From assembly GCA_026391795.1 (NCBI GenBank), contig JAPLDI010000040.1, positions 1 through 64,000 on the forward strand: a DNA stretch of 64,000 nucleotides, written 5' to 3'. Position 1 is the stretch's first letter, and every line of letters starts with the position of its first letter. The notes under the pieces were generated by a model. The model did not search any database. It worked only from the letters and a program-made list of their open reading frames with translations, and was not told the DNA's origin. Made by a program: the position numbers and the translations under genes. Shown here one piece after another: positions 42,628 to 51,363 of this stretch. The stretch is from Bacteroidota bacterium. Its GTDB lineage: Bacteria; Bacteroidota; Bacteroidia; Bacteroidales; FEN-979.

Positions 42628-43764
42628 TTAAAAGTTATTGCAAGCATTAACAATTGTTTTTACCTCTTCATTCGTTAATACAGTTCCTATGGGAATACTC
42701 AACACCTCACGGTGGATCTGTTCAGTAATGGGAAGCGAGGGATGGTTCCAACCCGAGTAGGCTTCCTGTTTGTGTGGTGGGATAGGGTAGTGGATCATAG
42801 TTTGTATATTATTTTCAGTTAGCCAAGCCTGGAGGCTGTCACGGTCATCAGCCCTTATTACGAAGAGGTGCCAGACATGCGATAAGAAGTCAGCAGTTGG
42901 CAATTCGCAGTCGGCAGTCAGCAGTCGGCAGTCAGCAGTCGGTAATATGATTTTGCTGTTCTGAATGTTTTTGATATAGTAATGGGCAATTTCAGAACGT
43001 CTTAGATTATCAACATCTAAACGTTTGAGCTTTACCCTAAGAACCGCTGCCTGGATCTCATCGAGGCGGGAGTTCAGTCCTTTGTAAAGATTGTGGTATT
43101 TCTCCTGGCTGCCGTAGTTCCCTAAAGCACGAATAACATCTGCCAGAGAATCATCATTCGTTGTAACGGCTCCTGCATCGCCCAGGGCCCCGAGATTTTT
43201 ACCAGGGTAAAAGCTATGGCCGGCGGCATGTCCGAGAGAGCCGGTTCTTTTATCACCATAATAACAGCCTTGAGCCTGGGCATTGTCCTCGATCAGTTTC
43301 AGGTTGTATTTATCCACAAGACGGTGAATCTCTGGATGCATTGCATTTTGTCCGTAAAGATGAACGATCATGATCCCGCGGGTCTTGTCCGTGATCTTCT
43401 CTTCAATCTTTAGCGGATCAATATTGTATGTATAAATATCAGGTTCAACCAGAACAGGTATAAGGCGGTTATCAGTAATTGCTAGAATTGAGGCGATGTA
43501 GGTATTGGCCGGGACAATGATCTCATCACCCTCTTCCATGATACCCAGTTCTATATACGCTTTCAGGATCAGTCGCAATGCATCCAGTCCGTTTGCAACC
43601 CCGATACAATGTTTACAACCGATAAATTCCGCATACTCCTTTTCAAATGCCTGGACCTCTTCGCCGAGGAGATACCATCCTGAACTCACGACCCTCTGAA
43701 CAGCTTGGCTGAGTTCCGGCTCAAAAGAAGCGTTAATGGCTTTAAGATCGAGGAATTTAATCAT
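42628..43764 (-). CDS. DegT/DnrJ/EryC1 aminotransferase (FdtB/QdtB-like) with in-frame repeat insertion
   Basis: PLP-dependent sugar aminotransferase of 378 residues: [79 protein letters not shown] with the PLP-binding Lys nearby in [20 protein letters not shown]. FdtB/QdtB-type enzymes put an amino group at C3 of a keto-deoxysugar. Between IQNSKIILP and SHVWHLFVI an insert reads [18 protein letters not shown]; this is the translation of a CAGTCGG heptad array (42889-42947) and is foreign to the family. The adjoining ketoisomerases and GNAT complete the pathway. Confidence 0.9.
   Translation of the reverse strand: MIKFLDLKAINASFEPELSQAVQRVVSSGWYLLGEEVQAFEKEYAEFIGCKHCIGVANGLDALRLILKAYIELGIMEEGDEIIVPANTYIASILAITDNRLIPVLVEPDIYTYNIDPLKIEEKITDKTRGIMIVHLYGQNAMHPEIHRLVDKYNLKLIEDNAQAQGCYYGDKRTGSLGHAAGHSFYPGKNLGALGDAGAVTTNDDSLADVIRALGNYGSQEKYHNLYKGLNSRLDEIQAAVLRVKLKRLDVDNLRRSEIAHYYIKNIQNSKIILPTADCRLLTADCELPTADFLSHVWHLFVIRADDRDSLQAWLTENNIQTMIHYPIPPHKQEAYSGWNHPSLPITEQIHREVLSIPIGTVLTNEEVKTIVNACNNF
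42886..42950. repeat. In-frame CAGTCGG/CAGTCAG array inside the aminotransferase gene
   Basis: About eight 7-bp units alternating CAGTCGG and CAGTCAG (with GCAGTTGGCAATTCG at the left edge) are inserted in the coding sequence. They are translated in the same frame as the similar array in the GT4 gene at 12.9 kb (TADCRL). The array lies on a loop before the conserved HVWHLFVI strand. Confidence 0.88.
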
Positions 43765-43815
43765 AGTATGTGAGAAGTGAGATGTAGGATTGGGATATGT
43801 GTGGGGTTATCTGAA

Positions 43816-45318
43816 CTAAAATTGAAAATATACAAATGCCTGGTTGTCAAATTTCCCAAACGTAAAAATGAACAGTATAATAAAATAATAGAATCCCCAC
43901 CTTAGAACTAGTGGAATACGAAAGAACATTTCCTTGTATTTCCGGGTTGATATCAAGTATTCTGTAAGGAACATTAAAGGAACACAAAAAATAATGATAA
44001 GGAACTCCCACTTTGAGAATACCGGGTTTATGAAGGTGCCTAGAACAGCCTGGACTGAGGCTAGTTGACCCCAACCGGTAAAAATGTTTGTAAAGAGATT
44101 AATGGCGTCATTCATTGAATTAGCCCTAAAAAAGAGCCAGGCAAAGGTTACTAAAGTGAATGTCACGAGTATCTGAAACGAACTGAAAAGAATCTTATAG
44201 TTTATAATTCCTCTTTTCTTATAAAACCTGCGCTTGGCTTTTTCTGTCAGATGTCCTATTATGAGATAAACAGCATACATAGCGCCCCATGTTAAAAATG
44301 TCCATCCCACTCCATGCCAGATACCACAAAGTACGAAGGTGACCGAGATGGCAAGAGAATAGATGATATTGTCGGTTTTCATTCCCAGGTATCGGTCTTT
44401 CTTAAGGTTCCTGGAGACGGCGAAAGCAACCGGAAGGAAGATGTAGTCGCGCAGCCAGCTGGATAACGTAATGTGCCAGCGGGTCCAGAAATCCTTGATT
44501 GATTTGGCAGCATAAGGGAGGTTGAAATTCTTTGAAAGATCAAATCCAAGCAGCTTACCTGCGCCGCGGGCGATATCGATGTAACCGGAAAAGTCGGCAT
44601 AGATCTGTATTGAATAGAATATAGTCGCCATTACAATTGCAAGTCCGGTGTAGTTATGAGGATTGTCATAAACAGGGTTTACAGCCATTGCCAGCCGGTC
44701 GGCAATCACCAGCTTTTTGAAAAAGCCCCAGAGCATCAGCCGAAGCCCTGCGGTTGCCATGTCGTAACTGAAGACCTTCTTTTCAATAACCTGGGGCATG
44801 AAATGCTGCGGCCGTTCGATCGGCCCCTGGATCAGCTTGGGAAAGAAGGTAACATAGGATGCAAAATAGCCCAGGTGGTTTTCAGCAACAACCTTTCTCC
44901 GTTTGATCTCAATGAGATAACTGATATTCGAAAAGGTAAAGAAAGATATTCCGAGGGGTACGACGATCTTAAAAAAGGTTGAATCGGGCGGAGGAGCCAG
45001 GTGAAAGTGCTGATAGATGAAAGCCGATACCGGGTTGAAGTATTTGAACCCAGCCAATAATCCAATGTTGATTATGATACCCCATACCAGGAGCTGCTTT
45101 CGTTTGCGGTCCTCTTCGCTTTTATCGATCCATTTGCCAAAATAATAGTTAAACAATACGGCAAATATAAGCACAAGCGTGTAGGAGGGGATAAATACTC
45201 CATAGAAGAACAGGGAAGCAACCAGAAGGAGCATCCATCTGAACCGATGGGGCAATGCCCAATAGGTTATAAAAACAATTACAAAAAATACCAGGAAAAG
45301 AAGGGAGTTGAAGAGCAT
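43816..45318 (-). CDS. MBOAT family O-acyltransferase
   Basis: A 500-residue polytopic membrane acyltransferase with the AlgI/DltB pattern: VPLGISFFTFSNISYLIEI, FPKLIQGPIERPQHFMPQV, YADFSGYIDIARGAGKLLGF, FNLPYAAKSIKDFWTRWHIT and VTFVLCGIWHGVGWTFLTWG, with the conserved His in GIWHGVGW. It would pass an acyl group to the polysaccharide outside the cytoplasm. It is paralogous to the MBOAT at 17.2-18.7 kb. Likely SGNH partners are at 56.0 or 36.6 kb, and the FkbH/ACP set may supply its acyl donor. ATG at 45318. Confidence 0.9.
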   Translation of the reverse strand: MLFNSLLFLVFFVIVFITYWALPHRFRWMLLLVASLFFYGVFIPSYTLVLIFAVLFNYYFGKWIDKSEEDRKRKQLLVWGIIINIGLLAGFKYFNPVSAFIYQHFHLAPPPDSTFFKIVVPLGISFFTFSNISYLIEIKRRKVVAENHLGYFASYVTFFPKLIQGPIERPQHFMPQVIEKKVFSYDMATAGLRLMLWGFFKKLVIADRLAMAVNPVYDNPHNYTGLAIVMATIFYSIQIYADFSGYIDIARGAGKLLGFDLSKNFNLPYAAKSIKDFWTRWHITLSSWLRDYIFLPVAFAVSRNLKKDRYLGMKTDNIIYSLAISVTFVLCGIWHGVGWTFLTWGAMYAVYLIIGHLTEKAKRRFYKKRGIINYKILFSSFQILVTFTLVTFAWLFFRANSMNDAINLFTNIFTGWGQLASVQAVLGTFINPVFSKWEFLIIIFCVPLMFLTEYLISTRKYKEMFFRIPLVLRWGFYYFIILFIFTFGKFDNQAFVYFQF

Positions 45319-45660
45319 AATGGGTTATTTTTTGAATTTATATAGTCTGGAGTCGGCAGTCCTCAGTCCTCAGTCTGCAGTCGGCATTCTACAGTCATTA
45401 TCAGTATCTTGCAACATATCCAGGAATATCATAAAATAGATACGGTTCCACTGATGAATATATACGGTCTCGTTGATGAATGCCTACGGTTCCGTGATGA
45501 ATTATATACGGTGGCGTTTTGGCAGGGGGATATTACTGGCGGACAGGCGGATGGGTGGACAAATTGGCAGTCGGTGGCTAGAGGCAGGTACATTCTTTTA
45601 TCCTTAAGCAGGTTGACACTATTTTACAATCAACTTATTTTAGGACTAGACACTCCATCT
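45319..45660. other. Gene-poor intergenic region with CAGTCCT/CAGTCGG units
   Basis: The first part (45350-45400) has units GGCAGTC/CTCAGTC/CTGCAGTC with a mostly 7-bp period. The next 240 bases include repeated 'acggtt/cgttgatga/atatacggt' fragments (GATGAATATATACGGTCTCG, GATGAATGCCTACGGTTCCG, GATGAATTATATACGGTGGC), a degenerate 31-33-base repeat. No credible gene is seen. Confidence 0.6.
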
Positions 45661-45880
45661 TCAATCCTCCATCCTCTCTCCAGCCTTCCTATAGCTTAGC
45701 TCCAGCATAGCATCAGATATGGACTGTTTTTTTCATTCCATATCTGATGACAGGCTGGAGGAAGGCTGAATCCAGGCTGAAGGAAAGATGGTGGGATCGT
45801 GAGATGTGAGATGTGAGATGTGAGATGTGAGATGTGAGAAAACCTAATGACTAATGCCGACTGCCGACTGTGGACTGCAA
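45661..45880. repeat. Composite repeat copy 1: hairpin element, GATGTGA array, spacer, CTGCCGA array
   Basis: From left to right: CCTCCAT units, a 105-bp hairpin-forming element (45681-45785; arms CATCAGATATGGA and TCCATATCTGATG, outer arms AGCCTTCC/GGAAGGCT), GATGTGA units (45799-45838), the spacer AAAACCTAATGACTA, then CTGCCGA units reaching the ATPase stop codon at 45881. The same order recurs at 47.2-47.46 kb and, with losses, at 54.48-54.57 and 55.9-56.09 kb. Confidence 0.9.
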
Positions 45881-47074
45881 TCAATACAGGAATCCAAATA
45901 ACCACAGGGGTACTTTTTGTCCAATCCCTGTTTCTATTTCATCTGCAGCAATCCAGGAGTGCTTTCCAGAGTCAGGCAACGACAATGTTTTATTTTTCCC
46001 GCCTACTTCAAAAGTGTATTTCCCATCTATCAGGAAATCACCTTTTTCCGGTAATGTCACTTGATAGGCGAAGGATAGTTGATTCATAAAGAAAGTCTCG
46101 CGCAGGGTGCCTTTATCGGGTCGGGGAATGGGGAAACTGTATGCAAGGTTCGTGTTTTCAAGGAAGAGCTTTTCGGGTTTCTGAAACCGGGTGATCCCGG
46201 ATGATTCCCTGTACAGAGTATGTATCAACCCGGATTCTTTCAGGTAATGAAGGTACGAAAGTAAGGTCACCCGGTTGATACCGATCCTTTCGCTCAGTTT
46301 TGTGATGTTTGGAATAAACGGGGCGGATTCTGCAATGATCATCAGCAACTGTTTGATCCGCGATGCATATGCGATATCAACATTTCGAAGGATGGGAAGT
46401 TCAATCTCGATGATCATGTTTGCAACCTCTTCAATACGCTGATGGTAGAGTCCCAGTCCTTCCAGGAAAAACGGGTAATAGCCTGATTCCATATAGACCT
46501 GAAAATATTGGAGTGGCCTGATGGTTTTGTTCACTTTACGGGCAATGTTTTCATGTGCGGTCAGCAATTCGTCTAAAGAGATTGCCTGAAAAGTAGTCCC
46601 CAGGGTCAGATTCAGATATTCTCTGAATGAAAGACCCTGCATCCGGTAGATTATTGCTCTCCGGCTCAGGTCGGCCCTGGCATTCAGTATCTCGAGCAGC
46701 GAAGAACCTGTAAAGACCATCTGAAGTTGGGGGTAATCATCATAGCAGTTCTTAATTTCTTTTGACCAGTCAGGGTACTTATGTACTTCATCCAGGTAAA
46801 GGTATTTGCCCCCTTGTTTAATAAAACGATCGGCCAATTCACTAAGACTATTCTGTGCAAACCAGATATTATCCAGACTCACATATAATGCTTGCGGGTC
46901 CTCGCCGAAATGTTGCTTCAGATGCTGAAGTAACAGCGTGGTTTTACCGATACCCCTGGCTCCTTTGATGCCTATCAGACGGGAATCCCAATTGATTGAC
47001 AATTCCTGGCTCCTGATAAAGTCAAGGGAAACTGCGTCTATCCTCCTTCGGTATTTTTCAATCAGCTGTTCCAT
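45881..47074 (-). CDS. AAA ATPase of the AAA_14/DUF4143 type
   Basis: A 397-residue ATPase with Walker A GARGIGKTT at about residues 38-46, Walker B KYLYLDEVHKY at 90-100 and sensor MVFTGSSLLEIL, followed by a winged-helix-like part (KLSERIGINRVTLLSYLHYL) and a C-terminal nuclease-like remnant (DFLIDGKYTFEVGGKNK). These proteins occur in many copies in Bacteroidota and their role is unknown. It does not fit polysaccharide synthesis and is bracketed by composite heptad repeats. A palindrome overlapping a TATTTTTG box lies upstream, so it is probably transcribed on its own. Confidence 0.88.
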   Translation of the reverse strand: MEQLIEKYRRRIDAVSLDFIRSQELSINWDSRLIGIKGARGIGKTTLLLQHLKQHFGEDPQALYVSLDNIWFAQNSLSELADRFIKQGGKYLYLDEVHKYPDWSKEIKNCYDDYPQLQMVFTGSSLLEILNARADLSRRAIIYRMQGLSFREYLNLTLGTTFQAISLDELLTAHENIARKVNKTIRPLQYFQVYMESGYYPFFLEGLGLYHQRIEEVANMIIEIELPILRNVDIAYASRIKQLLMIIAESAPFIPNITKLSERIGINRVTLLSYLHYLKESGLIHTLYRESSGITRFQKPEKLFLENTNLAYSFPIPRPDKGTLRETFFMNQLSFAYQVTLPEKGDFLIDGKYTFEVGGKNKTLSLPDSGKHSWIAADEIETGIGQKVPLWLFGFLY

Positions 47075-47085
47075 CTGTTTATTAG

Positions 47086-47116
47086 AGTAAACAAAAATAG
47101 TATAAAATTGTTTACT
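47086..47116 (-). promoter_or_regulatory. Palindrome overlapping the ATPase promoter
   Basis: AGTAAACAA (47086-47094) and TTGTTTACT (47108-47116) form a perfect 9-bp inverted repeat with a 13-base AT-rich centre, 12-42 bases upstream of the ATPase ATG. On the coding strand a -7-like box TATTTTTG (plus-strand 47092-47099) overlaps one arm. It could be an operator for autoregulation or a short hairpin. Confidence 0.5.
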
Positions 47117-47159
47117 GGAGTATTGTTATTTTAATTTGTGCGGATGATCGGACAGAAGA

Positions 47160-47457
47160 AGTCGGCAGTCGGCAGTTCGCAGTCAGAAATAACTACAATC
47201 CTCCATCTTCCATCCTCCATCCTCCCTACAGCCTTCCTATAGCTTAGCTCCAGCATAGCATCAGATATGGACTGTTTTTTTCATTCCATATCTGATGACA
47301 GGCTGGAGGAAGGCTGAATCCAGGCTGAAGGAATGATAGTGGGATGTGAGATGTGAGATGTGAGATGTGAGATGTGAGATGTGAGATGTGAGATGTGAGA
47401 TGTGAAAAGACCTAATGACTATTGTCGACTGCCGACTGCTGACTGAGGACTGCCAAC
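47160..47457. repeat. Composite repeat copy 2 upstream of the ATPase
   Basis: Contains CAGTCGG units (47160-47186), CCTCCAT/CTTCCAT units, the 105-bp hairpin element (47229-47333; it reads identical to copy 1), nine GATGTGA units (47343-47405), the spacer with CCTAATGACTA and CTGCCGA/CTGACTG units up to the stop of the transketolase gene at 47458. This accounts for the gene-free gap of 383 bases. Confidence 0.9.
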
Positions 47458-48375
47458 CTATACCTCAAAATACTCCTTGCGTAACTCTAGCCCTGCCAGT
47501 TTCCTGAGGTAATCCTGCGAACCGGCTACAGAGTAAAACTTGTCAGGGATCGCAATTCTTTTTAAAGCTGGAGGGTTAATTAACTTACCTTCTTCCAATA
47601 AATCGTTCATTGCTTCCAGGATCGCACTGCCGAATCCGCCCTGTGCCTGGTGCTCTTCAATGGTGATTATTTTTTTGTGAGAACCGAGAATCCCGGCAAG
47701 GGTTTCCTTGTTCATAGGTTTTATGAACGGGAAGCTGTAAACAGAAGCGGTTATGTTATTCTGTTCAAGGAAATCAACTACATACTTTAACATGGCTCCC
47801 GTCGAAAAGACTGCAACTTCACCGCCATCATGAATCTTTAAAATATCACCCAAAGACAAATTCAGTACAGAATTTTTATCGTGCACAAGGGGTTCTCCTG
47901 CTTTACCAATTCTGATGTAACAGGGACCTTTGTGGTTAGCAGTAAAGGTGGTAATGGCTTTGGCCTCGGCAGGGTCGCCCGGTGCACAAACAACCAGGTT
48001 CGGAATTGTGCGCAACATGCCGATCTCTTCGGTGGCATGATGCGACGCTCCCAGCGATGCGTATGCATAACCTCCGCCTACAGCAACTATTTTCACATTC
48101 AGGTTGTGATAGCAGATGTCGTACCGGATCTGCTCCATGCAACGCAGGGTCGGGAAATTACCTATTGAATAGGTGTAAACGCAATATCCCTCCATGGCAA
48201 GTCCTGCTGCGATCCCTGCCATGTTTTGTTCTGCAATCCCTACGTTGAGGTACCTTTCCGGGAATAATTGTGAAAAAGGCTCAACGACACTGAATCCCAG
48301 GTCACCCACCAGCAAAAACAGATCTTCATTGATCTTCGCTTCTTCTATTAACTGATTTATAAAGGCTGTTCTCAT
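47458..48375 (-). CDS. Transketolase C-terminal subunit (pyrimidine-binding plus TK_C domain)
   Basis: A 305-residue protein forming the second half of a split TPP-dependent transketolase. Features: LFLLVGDLGFSVVEPF, RYLNVGIAEQNMAGIAAGLA with the catalytic Glu of the pyrimidine domain, GASHHATEEIGMLRTIP, PGDPAEAKAI and the C-terminal KKIITIEEHQAQGGFGSAI. The N-terminal half is encoded at 49.7-50.5 kb with a methyltransferase gene between. In a CDP-sugar context it may transfer a two-carbon ketol unit to a keto-sugar; a role in central metabolism is less likely. ATG at 48375; the stop adjoins a heptad array. Confidence 0.9.
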   Translation of the reverse strand: MRTAFINQLIEEAKINEDLFLLVGDLGFSVVEPFSQLFPERYLNVGIAEQNMAGIAAGLAMEGYCVYTYSIGNFPTLRCMEQIRYDICYHNLNVKIVAVGGGYAYASLGASHHATEEIGMLRTIPNLVVCAPGDPAEAKAITTFTANHKGPCYIRIGKAGEPLVHDKNSVLNLSLGDILKIHDGGEVAVFSTGAMLKYVVDFLEQNNITASVYSFPFIKPMNKETLAGILGSHKKIITIEEHQAQGGFGSAILEAMNDLLEEGKLINPPALKRIAIPDKFYSVAGSQDYLRKLAGLELRKEYFEV

Positions 48376-48523
48376 TAAGTCACCTGTTCGTGAGACTAAA
48401 ATTTTTTGAGCGGAGTGATAGAAAATTTGTCAGTCGAACAATCCCGCCGAAGGCGGAGGGTAAGTACCTATGTTCTTTGACGGTATCTGGATCCTGTGCT
48501 TTTCCTTGGGATTTACCCGTGAG

Positions 48524-49336
48524 TTATAATACAATCCAGGAGATCCAGGGGTCAATGTTCGACCGGTTCAGTTTGTAACTCTTCAGATCAAATGACTCCA
48601 GCATGGCAGTGGTCTCTCCGGGAAAATTCGGACAGTTAAGCTGGTCAAAACATACGATGGCCCCTTTACTCATCCGGGGAAGAAACAGATCGAGTGCTTT
48701 TTTAGTGGGTTCGTAGAGATCAAAATCGAGATACAACAAAGAGACCAGCAGGTGTTTGTTGTTCTTCAGATACTCTTCTCCCGTTTTTAAAAAGTCTCCT
48801 TTTATGAGTTCAATATTAGGGATATGGGATAAATGGCGTTCCTTATTTACCTTGTCAATCGATAACCTGAATTCCTCAATCCCGACACCTTTTAAATCAC
48901 CAATGCCCGGATTCTTGTCTGTATTGGCATCATGTTGGGAAACCGAATTAAAGCCCTCGAACGTATCGAACCCGACGATCTTGCGGGTATAATTGGTTGG
49001 TTCAAAGATATTTGATAACTGGGCCCAGGTAAAGAGACCGCCTCCGTTAAACACCCCGCATTCGATGATCACCCCGTTTGTGTTGATGATCCCTTTAAAG
49101 ATCTCATGCTTGCAGAGAAACCGTGCAATGCTGCGTTTGGTTGAAAACCGGGCGAAGGCTTCCAGTTTGTCAAATACAGGGGTTTCGCTTGCCTCAAATG
49201 CCGTTACAGCCAGTTCATACGATTCAAGATCATTCCTTGAATGCCTCTTTGCATTAAATCCGCTTTTTTCAATATCCATTTCTATTTCTTTTAGATTATT
49301 TGTTGGAATTCTGTCTTTAAGGAGCCACCTGATCAA
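48524..49336 (-). CDS. TylF/MycF-type O-methyltransferase
   Basis: A sugar O-methyltransferase of 250-270 residues: VIIECGVFNGGGLFTWAQLS (SAM-binding), KIVGFDTFEGFNSVSQHDAN, ELIKGDFLKTGEEYL, LLYLDFDLYEPTKKALDLFL with metal-binding Asp residues and GAIVCFDQLNCPNFPGET. Members methylate deoxysugars in macrolides and O-antigens. The TTG start at 49336 gives MIRWLLKDRIP; ATG 49279 (MDIEKSGF) with a purine-rich leader is equally likely. The first 50 bases lie in a tandemly duplicated segment. The gene separates the two transketolase halves. Confidence 0.86.
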   Translation of the reverse strand: MIRWLLKDRIPTNNLKEIEMDIEKSGFNAKRHSRNDLESYELAVTAFEASETPVFDKLEAFARFSTKRSIARFLCKHEIFKGIINTNGVIIECGVFNGGGLFTWAQLSNIFEPTNYTRKIVGFDTFEGFNSVSQHDANTDKNPGIGDLKGVGIEEFRLSIDKVNKERHLSHIPNIELIKGDFLKTGEEYLKNNKHLLVSLLYLDFDLYEPTKKALDLFLPRMSKGAIVCFDQLNCPNFPGETTAMLESFDLKSYKLNRSNIDPWISWIVL

Positions 49337-49664
49337 CCGTTTTTATTTTCTCGCAGATTTTCGCAGATTAATCGCAAATTTCCGCAGAGAAATCATGAAC
49401 TAAGTTTAGTTGACGATATCCTATATGATCATACATCAAATGTTCTGCGCGAATCAGCGTTCTTTTAGATTATTTGTTGGAATTCTGTCTTTAAGGAGCC
49501 ACCTGATCAACTGTTTTTATTTTCTCGCAGATTTTCGCAGATTAATCGCAAATTTCCGCAGAAAAATCATGAACTAAGTTTAACAGACGATATCTCAAAT
49601 GACTTTATATCAGGTGTTCTGCGAGAATCAGCGGTAAATCTGCGAAAATCTGCGAGAACGGATT
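49284..49664. repeat. Tandem duplication of about 175 bp with 'ctcgcagattttcgcag' elements
   Basis: The segment beginning TTTTAGATTATTTGTTGGAA occurs at 49287 and again at 49464 and the copies stay nearly identical through the 'gattaatcgcaaatttccgcag' element and 'aatcatgaactaagttta'. They include the 5' end of the TylF-type gene. A related element with opposite orientation ('tctgcgaaaatctgcgaga') follows at 49636-49656, next to the transketolase stop. No gene is seen in 49337-49664. Confidence 0.85.
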
Positions 49665-50462
49665 TTATATCAGCTGGTCAATTGCATCCTTAAGCTGCGC
49701 TTCATCCGGTGATTTGTAATGCCACAGGAGCTTGTCTTCCATAAAATCAACACCTTTTCCTTTCACGGTATGGGCAATGATGACTTTGGGCCGGTCATTA
49801 TTTTCAGTCGATACCAGGGCATTATATATTGCCTCATGGTCATGACCATCGATCTCCTGAGTATTCCAGTTACAGGACTCAAATTTGCTTTTGAGGGGTT
49901 CGAGTGACAGGACCTCATCCGTTCTTCCCAGGCTTTGAATCTTATTGTAATCGACGATCAATGTTAATTTATCAAGTTTATGGTGGGGAGCAAACAGGAT
50001 AGCTTCCCAGTTCGATCCTTCATCCAGTTCGCCATCACTTACAAGTACGTATGTTTTGAAATTTTTTTGTCTCCGTTTTGCCGCCAGCGCTATTCCGCAG
50101 CCGACACTTAACGCATGTCCTAGGCTGCCTGTGGATAGTTCCACTCCCGGAACATTGTGACTTGCATGGGTAATGAATTTACTTCCGTTCTTTGAATAGG
50201 TGTCAAGGAGTTCCTGCTCAAAGTAGCCTTTAAGTGCAAGGACAGCGTATAATGCGCTGCATGCATGTCCTTTTGAGAGAAGGAACCGGTCACGCAGGGG
50301 GTTCGCCGGTGCTTCCGGGTATATCTTTAAAACCCTTTCATACAAAACGGCCAGAATATCAGCAATCGACAATGCTCCCCCGATATGGGATGCATTTGCA
50401 TTGTGATTCATGATCAATGCCAGCTTCCGTATGTTATTTGCCAGTGTTACCGAGTCTTTCAT
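49665..50462 (-). CDS. Transketolase N-terminal subunit (TPP-binding)
   Basis: The first half of a split transketolase, about 265 residues. TPP-binding motif VLVSDGELDEGSNWEAILFA with the downstream TLIVDYNKIQ; substrate-channel histidines in ASHIGGALS, LLSKGHACSALYAVL and GSLGHALSVG; HTVKGKGVDFME. ATG 50462 is preferred over a TTG 15 bases upstream; it overlaps the SDR gene by 29 bases. It should pair with the subunit at 47.5-48.4 kb. Such split forms are common in surface-polysaccharide and antibiotic clusters that make branched sugars. Confidence 0.9.
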   Translation of the reverse strand: MKDSVTLANNIRKLALIMNHNANASHIGGALSIADILAVLYERVLKIYPEAPANPLRDRFLLSKGHACSALYAVLALKGYFEQELLDTYSKNGSKFITHASHNVPGVELSTGSLGHALSVGCGIALAAKRRQKNFKTYVLVSDGELDEGSNWEAILFAPHHKLDKLTLIVDYNKIQSLGRTDEVLSLEPLKSKFESCNWNTQEIDGHDHEAIYNALVSTENNDRPKVIIAHTVKGKGVDFMEDKLLWHYKSPDEAQLKDAIDQLI

Positions 50463-51363
50463 TTTTAATAAAGTCAATGGTTTTAATCAGGCCTTCTTCA
50501 ATACCTGTCTTTGGCTGCCAGCCAAGATGGCTTGCTAACCTGGATATATTGGCCAACATATACATCACCTGGTCAGGGCGATAGGGTACTGCACCATAAT
50601 TGATTACCGAATCCGAAGCGGTAAGTTTCTTTATTTTTTCAATGAGTTGCCTGATTTCAACGGGTTTACCGGATCCTAAATTGGCAATTCCAACACCTTT
50701 TGCAGTCACCATCTTAAGCAGCATTTCCGAGATATCATCAACAAACAGGTAATCCCATAGCTGCTCTCCACGGGTCACATTGATCTCCATATTCTGCAGC
50801 ATCTCCTTAATTAACCAGGGTATGAGCCAGTCGTGGTTGTCGTCGGGTCCGTATACTGAAAACAGCCTTAACCAGGAGTGTTCCATGGTATAGGCTTTGC
50901 ACATTTCTGCTGATATCTCTGAACAGAGCAGTTTGGACTTTCCATAGAGGGTTGTGGGGTGACAGTCGTCGCTTTCCGAGATTTCCTTATTCAGATCTCC
51001 ATATTCTGCCTGGGAACCGATCCCGATCCAATGCCTGGCTCTCAGATCTTTTGAAAATTGAATGGAAGAGATAATCAGCGGGATATTGACCGAGAGTTGC
51101 TCGGGGATATTCCTTTCTGATCCGTAAACGCCCTGCCAGGAGAACTCAAAAAAAACAGGATTGTCGATGGTGAGACTTTGAGGATCAATTTCTGTAATTG
51201 TTCTCTTGTAGCGGTAAATCCTTACCGTGGGGCAATCTTCACAAAACGGGATCCGTGAGGTGGCCCGTGCAATGACATGAACAGGCGTTCCGCTGGAGAT
51301 AAGCGATTTCAGAAAGCTTTTCCCCAGGAAACTTGATGCACCGTGAATGACAATGTTAATCAT
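50434..51363 (-). CDS. NAD-dependent epimerase/dehydratase (extended SDR)
   Basis: A 309-residue Rossmann enzyme: cofactor loop INIVIHGASSFLGKSFL, SRIPF/EDCP region, WIGIGSQAEYGD and catalytic YGKSK (YxxxK), then WLRLFSVYGPDDNHDWLIPW. It probably reduces or epimerises the 4-keto group of the CDP-sugar produced by RfbG. ATG 51363 overlaps the C-methyltransferase stop by 8 bases, and its own end overlaps the transketolase N-subunit, so the four genes form one translational block. Confidence 0.87.
   Translation of the reverse strand: MINIVIHGASSFLGKSFLKSLISSGTPVHVIARATSRIPFCEDCPTVRIYRYKRTITEIDPQSLTIDNPVFFEFSWQGVYGSERNIPEQLSVNIPLIISSIQFSKDLRARHWIGIGSQAEYGDLNKEISESDDCHPTTLYGKSKLLCSEISAEMCKAYTMEHSWLRLFSVYGPDDNHDWLIPWLIKEMLQNMEINVTRGEQLWDYLFVDDISEMLLKMVTAKGVGIANLGSGKPVEIRQLIEKIKKLTASDSVINYGAVPYRPDQVMYMLANISRLASHLGWQPKTGIEEGLIKTIDFIKNERLGNTGK

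Noticed and set aside
45319-45660. Small plus-strand open frame at 45409-45699 as a gene
   Set aside because: It covers degenerate 31-33-base repeats and part of a heptad array, with no domain and no start context.
49337-49664. Riboswitch or attenuator upstream of the TylF-type gene
   Set aside because: The structure is explained by a tandem duplication and 'ctcgcag' interspersed repeats; no known riboswitch core is visible.
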